A DNA stretch of 64,000 bases. It comes from Streptomyces antnestii (lineage in GTDB: Bacteria; Actinomycetota; Actinomycetes; Streptomycetales; Streptomycetaceae). Position 1 is the first letter of the stretch. Every line of letters starts with the position of its first letter. Below the pieces are notes generated by a model that searched no databases, was not told where the DNA came from, and was given only the letters and a program-made list of their open reading frames with translations. The stretch covers positions 1 through 64,000 of the forward strand of contig NZ_RZYA01000028.1 of assembly GCF_004005495.1 (NCBI RefSeq), read 5' to 3'. This document shows, in pieces, positions 25,514-33,670 of the stretch. The translations under genes were made by a program, and so were the position numbers.

Positions 25514-25695
25514 CCTAGGGCGTGTTTCGAAAGTCCCGCCTGCCCCGCGGCGTCTGGCACGCACGCTCGCGGCGTTGCCGAAACGTCCGAGTGGCTCCGC
25601 CACTAGGACGCTCCGGCGCCTTGCGATCGCACGCACCAGATGCCGCGGGGCCCGCCCTCCGGGCGGACGACGCTACTTTCGAAACACGCCCTAGG
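25514..25695. mobile_element. 182-bp MITE-like element with 21-bp perfect terminal inverted repeats
   Basis: CCTAGGGCGTGTTTCGAAAG plus T at 25514-25534 is exactly mirrored at 25675-25695. The interior (140 bp) has no open frame for a transposase. The ends carry TA next to GGGCGTGTTTCG, so the target duplication may be TA (IS630/IS5-like); this is inferred from the sequence edges. Such ends are frequent in Streptomyces and the element was probably moved by a full IS elsewhere in the genome. Confidence 0.8.
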
Positions 25696-25838
25696 TGAAA
25701 GGACCTCGAGCAGCTGCCTGTCAGCTTGGCCAATCCCGGTCCACCTGTCCGCCACGACACGCACCTCCTCGCTCCAGCGGGAGCCCAGCGCCGCGGAGAT
25801 CGGCTCATCAGGCGCAGGCTGAGCCTTCTGGAGTCGGG

Positions 25839-26560
25839 CTATGTCCGGGCGGCGCGGACGAGTCGGTCGTACTCCAGGTTGGAGCGGCTCATGGCCTCGA
25901 TGGAAAGAGCCAGGGCGCCTGCCCAGTTCTGCAATGTCCGCACAGAGGCCACGTCCGACCGCTGGCTGGGACGCTGCCGCTTCGGCTGCGGCTTCGTGGG
26001 ATGCGGTCTCGGATCTGCTCGGCCGACGCCGGAAGTTTCCCGGTTCGGGAGGTTGCCGGGGGCAGCCGCCGGCTTCGGCATCTCCTTCGTGGCGATGCGC
26101 CAACTTGATAGTTTCTCCAGGGCGGCAAGGGCGTCCAGCCGCTCGTCGGGGACCTGCAGGCCGGAGATCACCGTCCGAGGCCGTCGGCGAGGTTCTCTTG
26201 AACGGGGGGACGCCCTCGATGGCCTGATAGAGGGTGACGCCGAGCGCGAACAGGTCGCTCGCGGGCCTGGCCTCCTCGCTGTTGATGCGTTCGGGTGCGA
26301 GGTACTCCGGAGTTCCAATGACGCTGCCCACGGTGGTGAGGCGGGTGTCGTCCTGGTGGGCCGCGATCCCGAAGTCGGTCAGCAGGATCCGGCCGTCCTC
26401 AGCCATCATGATGTTCGCTGGCTTCACATCCCGATGAACGACCCCGGCCTTGTGCGCTGCATCCAGGGCCTTCAGCATGGCTTCCGCGAGATCGGCGACC
26501 GTCTATGGCGCCAGCGTGAGGTCGGCGAGTATCTGCTGGGCTGTTGCAGGGGAAATCAGC
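25839..26560 (-). pseudogene. Second serine/threonine kinase remnant, rearranged
   Basis: From ATG 26560 the frame meets a stop (near 26503), then a kinase C-lobe core follows: VVHRDVKPANI, LLTDFGIAAH, GTPEYLAPERI, DLFALGVTLYQAIEGVPPF. After about 26195 the frame shifts and the remaining codons (PDERLDALAALEKLSSW, LALSIEAMSRSNLEYDRLV) belong to another protein or to a displaced C-terminus. The ATP-binding lobe is absent. The stretch 25321-25513 just outside has only weak coding character on the minus strand. Confidence 0.75.
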
Positions 26561-27400
26561 ATGGCTGAGGGGCCTTTCTCTTGTAGGGCGGGCTGATGCG
26601 ACATCGGATCCGATGGGTGTCGAAGACAGCCACGGAGTCGGCACCGGGGCCGGTAGTGATGTGGGGGCGGGTGGCAAGCGCCGGCTGGCGGCCAGCTGTG
26701 TGCTGGTCAGCAGTGCTGCCCGGACCGGCGCCGGTCTGCCTGCGTGCTTGAGTGGTCGGGGCAGTCGAAGAGGGTGTCCTGGACGGGGTGTTGGTGGCGT
26801 GGCCGGGGGAGCGGGGCCCGCGGTGGTGGTGGGCAAGGTTCGACGGGTGTGGAGTCCCGGACCGTGTTGGCCACAGCCGTGCCGGTCAGGACCTGGTCGC
26901 AGGCAGCCCTCAGGTCGGGCAGGGGCAGACGCGCCCCGAGCACATCAGGGAGACCCTGGTCGGCCGCCCCTATCCGCCTCCGGCCGAACGCACCCGCTCG
27001 CTGGCCGCTCTCGTAGCCGCGCGCCTGGACCAACTCGGACGCCTCGCAGCGACCGCGGACCAGGCCCGCGCTGGCTGGCGAACCCGCCGGGCGGCATCCT
27101 CACGAGGCGGAGGTGATCGCGGCGAATCCCGAGTGCCCGGGCCAGGACGGCATGTGAGGACGCCCGGTATCCGCACCCGGTGAGCGGTATGGCCAGTGCC
27201 GCCGAGGGGCCGAATCTGCGGGCAGAACTCGAGGAAGCGTCGCTCCTGCGTCTCTTGCCGGAACGGCATGCCAGACATGCCGATGAGGCCACACCAGGAT
27301 CATCGCCGGCCACGAGGGTTGGAAGCCGCCTTTAGTTGGGGACGTCGCCGTGCCGACGCAGGCGCGCGGTGCAGTCTGACCATGAGGCTAGTGGATCACA
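26561..27400. other. Degenerate stretch without an intact gene
   Basis: Short coding-like scraps appear on the plus strand (for example RPYPPPAERTRSLAALVAARL at about 26957-27020 and ELEEASLLRLLPERHARHAD at about 27226-27286) but in different frames with stops between. No motif is recognised. This is the decayed left border of the defence operon beginning at 27661. Confidence 0.4.
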
Positions 27401-27406
27401 TTTTGA

Positions 27407-27439
27407 TCACATAGCCTTCACATTATCTTCGCTATGTGA
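27407..27439. promoter_or_regulatory. Inverted repeat upstream of the helicase-methylase operon
   Basis: TCACATAGC (27407-27415) and GCTATGTGA (27431-27439) form a perfect 9-bp dyad with 15 bp between arms, in an unusually AT-rich stretch about 220 bp upstream of the helicase gene. It is a candidate regulator-binding site or promoter region. Confidence 0.5.
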
Positions 27440-27660
27440 ATGATGATTCACACGGCCGCTCACCAGCGAAGCTCTACCTCTGGGGGTGCCTCAGTGACGT
27501 GCCTGAGGGTGGCGATCCAGAGGTCATTTGGTAACCAACTCTCGTATAAACACGTACAGTTCGGCACGATTCGCTGTGGTGTTCGGGGGGTACTGGGCGC
27601 CGCAAGGGACTTTTAGGGGCGTGGTCCGGTGGGCGCTGTCAGTTGCAGGCGGGGTTGGGT

Positions 27661-30600
27661 ATGAGTGCGCAGGACTCGGACGATTTACCGTCCCCTGGTA
27701 GTCAACTCTTCATCGACGGCGGGATGGTCACCGTCGTCGCAGCTACCGGTGCTGGCGATGGAGTTGACTTTGTCGTGCGCCGCAGCGACGGCACGCTCAC
27801 CGACGTTGCGCTGAGCCTTGCTGAACTGCATGCGGCTGTCGTGCCCGTCAACGACGCTGATGGTGATCCTGCCCGGGCGCTCAGCGCACTGTGGGGCCGA
27901 TGGATGCAGTATGCCGTCCCCCGCATCCGGTCTGCTGTCCTTGCCACGCGCCCGCTGCGGCCGTATGCGCACCAGGACGAGGCCGTGTTCAGCCACATGC
28001 TGGCCCAGCCACGCCTGCGGTTCCTGCTCGCCGACGAACCAGGCACTGGCAAGACGATCATGACGGGTATGTACATCGCCGAGGGCACGAGGCGGGGTCT
28101 GATACCTGGCAGAACGGTGATCATTGTTCCCGCGCACCTCGTGGAAAAGTGGAAGCGGGACTTACGCCGTTACTTCGCGATCGAGGCGGCCACAGTCACT
28201 CCTGACGTCGCCAGAGACCCTCGCGACCTCGATCCGCGGGTCAGTGTGTGGGTCGTGAGCGTGGACCTGTACACCTACAACCCGGACGTTCGGCGCAAGA
28301 TCTCCGGGGCCCGGGCATCGTGGTCGCTCACAGTCTTCGATGAGGCGCACCGACTGACGCCCACGTCCCAGTACCTCGGCGCTGCGCGGGAGGTGGCGAA
28401 CCGTACCCACCACTTCCTGCTGCTCACCGCCACACCTCACCGGGGCAAGGAGCACTACTTCCGCGGCCTGCTCAGTCTCCTCGACCCCACGCTGTACCCC
28501 TGGGACCCGCGGCAGACCGAGTACGACAACGCCCTGAGGCCCTCGACTCTGTCCTTCCTACGGAGGATGAAGGAGGAGCTGAAAGACTTCGACGGAAATG
28601 ATCTCTTCCCGCCTCGGTACGCCGAGACGGTGTCCATCGACCTCAGCGGCCCGGAACTCGCCGCCTACACCGCAGTGATGGACTACGTCGACACGTACTA
28701 CGGCGAGAATGCAACCCTGGCCCGCTCGATCTACGGCAAGAGGGCCGCCTCTGCACTGCTGGCCGCCGCCGCCACGATCTCGCGACGGCACGAGGCCCTC
28801 AAGGGCCCAGCGTCCAGCCGGGTCGACCGCCCCATACCTGACGAGTTCACTCAAGGCGACGGGTCAGTCAACCTTGCCGTAGAGGACGACGAGGCATGGG
28901 AGCGCGCCGAGGGCATCGTCGTCAACGCCCGCAGCCGCAGCAAGAGCGAAGAGCTCACGGCGATCGACGGAGTCATCGCAACCATAAAACTGGCCACGAC
29001 CGCCGGCCCTTCCACGAAGTGGCTACGCACCCAGAAGCTCCTCACCCAGCACGGCATCACGCCGGGGCAGGGCCAGCTGCTCATCTTCACCGAGTTCGCC
29101 GACACCGCCCGCTGGCTCGCCGGCCAGTTCGCCCACGCCGGGTACAGCGTCGACACCCTCGAAGGCGCAGTAAAGCACCGTGATCGCGACCAGCTCCAAC
29201 AACGGTTCCTCGCCGGCGAGTTCCAGATCCTCGTCTCCACCGATGCCGGCGGCGAAGGCATCGACCTGCAGTCCGCCCACGTCATGATCAACTGGGACAT
29301 TCCGTGGTCCCTGGTCCGCCTCGAACAGCGCATGGGCCGATTGCACCGGATCGGCCAGACCAAGCCGGTGCACATCTACCACCTCGTTGCGCCCGATACC
29401 CGCGAGGGCCGAGTCCAAGAGGTCATGCTCGGCAACCTGGAGGCAGCCGGAGAGGCGCTCGACGGACGCATCTTCGACCTGCTCGACGCGACCGCCGCCC
29501 GTACTGACTTCGACTACACCCGCGCGCTCATCGATGCCCAAGCCGGTCAAGCCGTCACGGTTCCCGATACAGCCGAGTTGATGTCCAAGGCACAGGAGTT
29601 GGTCAGCGACGAGGACCGGCTCCACACGCCCGCCAACACCGAGGCCGCGCTCGACCGATTCCGTAGCGACCGTCTCGAAGCGATCAACCCCGTCATCGTT
29701 GACGGCTTCGTCGACCAACTCGCCCGTGCCGAGCAGTGGCGCCTGGGCCCGGGGCCGGCCAAGGGCATCCGCCGTGTCACCTCGAATCGGCTGCTACCGC
29801 CCACACTCGGCGGAGAGCACGAGGCGCTGCTCGCTGCAGACGGCGCCTTTGTTCGGCAGGCGATCAACGACGGCTCCCAGGGGCTGGACGACGTCATCGT
29901 GCTTGGCCCTACCGAGGAGCCGTTCGCCGAACTGACCGACCTCGCGCTGCGTAACGGCGAGAGCGAACTCGTCCGAGGCACAGTCCTCAGCGACCCCGCG
30001 TCGCTCACGAACTACACCGTCCTGGTCTACGACGCCGAAGTCGAGGTACACGACGGCATCCGACGCCAGCGACGCAAGTCCCCGGTCCTCATCCGCTACT
30101 CCGGCGCCGGAGCATTCGAGAGCGCCTGGGAGTCCCTCATGCTGCTCAGGCCAACCGGTGCCAGCCATAGCGCCCCGCCCCTGTCCCCGGCCCTGCGGCA
30201 CGACAGCGCACTGGAAGCCCGCGCGGCGCTCACGCGTGAAGTCGCCCGCGCCCGCGCGGAGCGGGAGGCGTGGGTCGACAAGGCACGCCAGCAGCTTGAC
30301 CAGGTCGAATACCGCTACATGGACGAGCTTGAGGACCTGCCCGCCACCGAACGGCGTGAGCGGATGTCCCGCTTCGAGGAGCTCAAGCAACACCGTCTCG
30401 CCCAGCTCGAAGACATCAGCAAGGTCGGGCAGAGCGCTCCCCGCTTGGCCGGTTGGGCACACGTCGTCGGCGAAGCTCGCGCAGACCAACTCGGCTACGA
30501 CCCGGACAGTGAAGCGGTCGCGGTGGCCACCGTGCTGACCGAGCTGGACCGGCTCGGTTTCGACGTGGACGACCGCCAGACCGCCGGCGTGGGCTATGAC

Positions 30601-30882
30601 CTGCTCGCCCGACACCGCACGACCCGAGAACAACGCCTCGTTGAAGTCAAGGGCTTCCACGCGGGCTTGGAGCCGGTGTGGCTGGAGCAGCACGAGTGGG
30701 CTCAGGCGCAGCAGCGCGGCCAGGACTACTGGCTCTACGTCGTCGCAAACTGCGCCACATCCCCGACAGTCCTCGTTCGCGCCCAGGACCCGGCCAAGCT
30801 CCTAGCTACCGGGCCTCGGCGCATTGAGCGGTTCCAGATCAAGGTTGCCGACCTGCGTCGGCTGATGGGAGAGCAGCGGTGA
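27661..30882 (+). CDS. SNF2-family helicase with C-terminal DUF3883 nuclease-like domain
   Basis: This 1073-residue protein has SNF2 motifs in order: Walker A DEPGTGKT (about 125-132), DEAH Walker B (about 227-230), LLLTATPHRG, and motif VI QRMGRLHRIGQTKP. A charged helical linker follows. The last about 110 residues match DUF3883: GYDLLARH then REQRLVEVKGFH, an Asp...Glu-x-Lys pattern of PD-(D/E)XK-like folds, so a nuclease activity is possible. ATG 27661 is preferred over the TTG at 27643. It overlaps the methylase gene by four bases (GTGA), so it is the first gene of a three-gene operon. Such helicases drive DNA translocation in R-M-like systems. Confidence 0.82.
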   Translation: MSAQDSDDLPSPGSQLFIDGGMVTVVAATGAGDGVDFVVRRSDGTLTDVALSLAELHAAVVPVNDADGDPARALSALWGRWMQYAVPRIRSAVLATRPLRPYAHQDEAVFSHMLAQPRLRFLLADEPGTGKTIMTGMYIAEGTRRGLIPGRTVIIVPAHLVEKWKRDLRRYFAIEAATVTPDVARDPRDLDPRVSVWVVSVDLYTYNPDVRRKISGARASWSLTVFDEAHRLTPTSQYLGAAREVANRTHHFLLLTATPHRGKEHYFRGLLSLLDPTLYPWDPRQTEYDNALRPSTLSFLRRMKEELKDFDGNDLFPPRYAETVSIDLSGPELAAYTAVMDYVDTYYGENATLARSIYGKRAASALLAAAATISRRHEALKGPASSRVDRPIPDEFTQGDGSVNLAVEDDEAWERAEGIVVNARSRSKSEELTAIDGVIATIKLATTAGPSTKWLRTQKLLTQHGITPGQGQLLIFTEFADTARWLAGQFAHAGYSVDTLEGAVKHRDRDQLQQRFLAGEFQILVSTDAGGEGIDLQSAHVMINWDIPWSLVRLEQRMGRLHRIGQTKPVHIYHLVAPDTREGRVQEVMLGNLEAAGEALDGRIFDLLDATAARTDFDYTRALIDAQAGQAVTVPDTAELMSKAQELVSDEDRLHTPANTEAALDRFRSDRLEAINPVIVDGFVDQLARAEQWRLGPGPAKGIRRVTSNRLLPPTLGGEHEALLAADGAFVRQAINDGSQGLDDVIVLGPTEEPFAELTDLALRNGESELVRGTVLSDPASLTNYTVLVYDAEVEVHDGIRRQRRKSPVLIRYSGAGAFESAWESLMLLRPTGASHSAPPLSPALRHDSALEARAALTREVARARAEREAWVDKARQQLDQVEYRYMDELEDLPATERRERMSRFEELKQHRLAQLEDISKVGQSAPRLAGWAHVVGEARADQLGYDPDSEAVAVATVLTELDRLGFDVDDRQTAGVGYDLLARHRTTREQRLVEVKGFHAGLEPVWLEQHEWAQAQQRGQDYWLYVVANCATSPTVLVRAQDPAKLLATGPRRIERFQIKVADLRRLMGEQR

Positions 30883-33668
30883 CCACCACCACTCAGGCGC
30901 CGACGATAGACACGAGAACCACTGCGGACACGGCCAGTGACGTGCACAGCCGCCTCATTGATCACTGGTTCCCGTGTTCCTCAGTCGATGCCGCCGTTGG
31001 CACCCCGGCCGGATCCGGCCGCAGCGAAAAGGCACTCTTCACCTGGTTCGCCTCTCGCCCTATCGCCCAAGCGCGCGCCGCTGTGTTGGCGGCGCTACTG
31101 CCTAACCAAGCGATACACCACAATGATGTGCGTCTTGCGATCGAGCGCGGGGACTTGGGCGCGCAGCAGCGTCTCCGTCAGGCGATCGCCGCTCAATATC
31201 CGGCGGGTCGCCCCGTCGTTCTCGACATGTTTAGCGGTCGCGGCATCATTCCACTCGAAGCCGCCCGCCTTGGCGTGACCGCTGTAGGCACGGACCTCAG
31301 CCCGGTCGCCACTCTGGCTGGTCGTTTGCTGGCCGACTACACGCTGCGCGATTGGTCTGCGGAGCCGGATCTTCCATTCGGGCGTCCTTCAACGGATGAG
31401 GGCCTCTTCGACGAAGCCGAGCCTCGCCTGCTTAATGATGTACGCCTGGTTCTGGCTGAGGTCGGGTCTCGCGTCGCGGCGGCGACATCTCCGCTTTACC
31501 CGCGTAGCAGCACCGGCGCGTTTCCTTGGGCTTTCGTGTGGGCGGTCACTATCCCGTGCGACCACTGCAAGCGCCGTTTCCCCCTGGTTGGCTCTCTCGT
31601 CCTCCGACACCCGTATACGCGCACGGCGGATGACGGGCAGTCGCTGCGACTGGTCACGGACAAGGACACGTGGCGGACTGAGGTCATCGACGGGCCGCCG
31701 ACCCAGGAGCCGACCTTCGCCGCTGCTTCTGGCAAGAAGGGGAAGAGCGCGCGGTGTCCGTTCCCCACATGCGGGCACGTGCACACACTCGAGTCCGTGA
31801 AGAGCATGGGGCACGCGGGTCAGTACCGCGACGCTTTGCTAGCCGTAGGCGAGGAGTTTCAGGGATCCCGCAAGGTTTTCAGGGTGCCGACCGAGCAGGA
31901 GGTCAACGTAGCGACATCGGTTGACCTGTCCTCACTGCCGTCGCTGGCTGGCCTTTGCGCCGTACCGGATGAGCTCATACCTGCGGGGAACCAGGACACC
32001 GTGAGGGCGAGTGGGTACGGCTACCGCACTTACGGAGACCTCATGAACGCACGGCAGACGACCAAGTTCGTCGCAACTGCCCGTGCCATTCAGGAGATTG
32101 CTGCTGAGTGTGTCGCGGCCGGTGTCAGCACCGGGTACGCCACGGCGCTGGCCGGGTACGCAGCCGCGAACCTACCTCGCCAGCTGCGCCGGGCTACCCG
32201 TGGCGCCAAGCTCCTCAGTCACGGCAACCCGAACGGCACAGCTCAGAACCGTGTGCAGGTCGCTGATGTCTTCTCCGACGAGAGCAAGGTCTCGTTCAAC
32301 TTCGATTACGTCGAGGCGGGGCCGGGGAACGGCCCGGGCACGTGGTCCAGCGTTAGCGAGAGCGGCATCAACGCTCTTAAGAAAGTCCTTGGTGAGTCGC
32401 CCGCCGGTCGCCCTGGGAGGTTCCGGCGAGCCTCTGCGGTCGCCCTGCCCTTCCGGGACGGATCCGTGGACGCCGTCATCACTGACCCGCCCTACTACAA
32501 CATGATCGACTACGCCGACGCGTCGGACCTCTTCTACGTCTGGCTTCGCCGCACGCTTCGCGAACTGATGCCCGACTTGTTCGACCAGACCGGACGCGAC
32601 GGCCTGCAGGACAAGACCGACGAGATCATTGTCAAGCGCGGCAACGCCCCAGGCGAACATCGCACGCGCGACTTCTACGAGCAGATGCTCAGCCGCGCTT
32701 TCGGCGAGGCACGGCGCGTGCTGCGCGCGGACGGCCACCTCGTCGTCGTGTTCGGACACACCGACCCTGACGCGTGGCGACGGCTGGTCGGTGCCCTGCA
32801 CGATGCCGGCTTCGTCGTCACCAGCTCCTGGCCGTCGAGGACCGAGACGGCCTCGACCGGTGTGGCGAGCATCAAGGTCACAGTCACGATCGGCTGCCGC
32901 GTCGCCACAGCGAACCGGCCGGTCGCCACCGCCACTCAGGTCGACCGTGAGGTCGCCGAGCGGGTCAAGACGGCCGCGCGAGAGTGGGACCGAGACGGCT
33001 TGGCCCTGACTGATCAGCTCATGGCTGCCATCGGGCCGGCCATGGAGGTCTACGGCCGCTACGCCAAGATCCTCAAGCCCGACGGCACCCAGGCCGAGTT
33101 CGACCGCTACCTCACCCTGGCGCGCACCGCAGTCCGCGATGCCACGGCGCTCAAGCTGGACGAGCTGCCGCTTGAGACGTTCGACGCGCCGACCCGCTTC
33201 GCCGTCTTCTGGCAGCGGCTCTTTGCGCGCTCGGACGTTCCCAAGGGCGAGGCTCGCTTCCTCGCGCAGGCGGACAACCTGCGCCTGGAGGATCTGCGGG
33301 GCGCACTCCTCACCGAGAGCAAGAGCGGCTACAAGCTGCGAATCGACGCCCCAAGCACAGTCAGCGACAAGTCCTCGACATTCGAAGTGGTCCGGGCCAT
33401 GGCCGCCGCCTGGGACCAAGGCGCCACCGAATCAGTCGCCGCTGTCGTCGCCCAGTCCGACCGGCAGCCCACTGACGCGCACCTGTGGGCCGTCGTCGGC
33501 GAGATCCTCTCGCAGCTGCCGCCCAGCGACACAGTGGCCAAGGCTCTCACCGCAGTTCAGCGCAACGCCGGCACCATCACCAACCTCACCCACCGCGTCG
33601 CCACCGAACTCGCCGAAAGCGAGCGCGACAACCAGCCCACCCTGCCCTTCGCCACCAAGGAGTCCTGA
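30879..33668 (+). CDS. DUF1156 DNA methylase with zinc-ribbon (adenine-specific type)
   Basis: This 929-residue protein starts with the DUF1156 lead (LIDHWFPCSSVDAAV, KALFTWFASRPIAQAR). The SAM-binding motif DMFSGRGIIPLEA is at about 116 and the catalytic DPPYYNMIDYAD at about 536, typical of an amino-methylating DNA methylase. Between them lies a zinc-ribbon (IPCDHCKRRF; RCPFPTCGHVH). This is the COG1743-type architecture. The protein is expected to mark host DNA at a specific site and is encoded between a SNF2 helicase and a DUF499 ATPase. GTG 30879 overlaps the helicase stop. Confidence 0.85.
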   Translation: MTTTTQAPTIDTRTTADTASDVHSRLIDHWFPCSSVDAAVGTPAGSGRSEKALFTWFASRPIAQARAAVLAALLPNQAIHHNDVRLAIERGDLGAQQRLRQAIAAQYPAGRPVVLDMFSGRGIIPLEAARLGVTAVGTDLSPVATLAGRLLADYTLRDWSAEPDLPFGRPSTDEGLFDEAEPRLLNDVRLVLAEVGSRVAAATSPLYPRSSTGAFPWAFVWAVTIPCDHCKRRFPLVGSLVLRHPYTRTADDGQSLRLVTDKDTWRTEVIDGPPTQEPTFAAASGKKGKSARCPFPTCGHVHTLESVKSMGHAGQYRDALLAVGEEFQGSRKVFRVPTEQEVNVATSVDLSSLPSLAGLCAVPDELIPAGNQDTVRASGYGYRTYGDLMNARQTTKFVATARAIQEIAAECVAAGVSTGYATALAGYAAANLPRQLRRATRGAKLLSHGNPNGTAQNRVQVADVFSDESKVSFNFDYVEAGPGNGPGTWSSVSESGINALKKVLGESPAGRPGRFRRASAVALPFRDGSVDAVITDPPYYNMIDYADASDLFYVWLRRTLRELMPDLFDQTGRDGLQDKTDEIIVKRGNAPGEHRTRDFYEQMLSRAFGEARRVLRADGHLVVVFGHTDPDAWRRLVGALHDAGFVVTSSWPSRTETASTGVASIKVTVTIGCRVATANRPVATATQVDREVAERVKTAAREWDRDGLALTDQLMAAIGPAMEVYGRYAKILKPDGTQAEFDRYLTLARTAVRDATALKLDELPLETFDAPTRFAVFWQRLFARSDVPKGEARFLAQADNLRLEDLRGALLTESKSGYKLRIDAPSTVSDKSSTFEVVRAMAAAWDQGATESVAAVVAQSDRQPTDAHLWAVVGEILSQLPPSDTVAKALTAVQRNAGTITNLTHRVATELAESERDNQPTLPFATKES

Positions 33669-33670
33669 GC

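Noticed and set aside
33485..33670. Longer start for the DUF499 gene
   Set aside because: The extra 62 residues overlap the methylase in another frame; ATG 33671 follows its stop by two bases and begins the family match.
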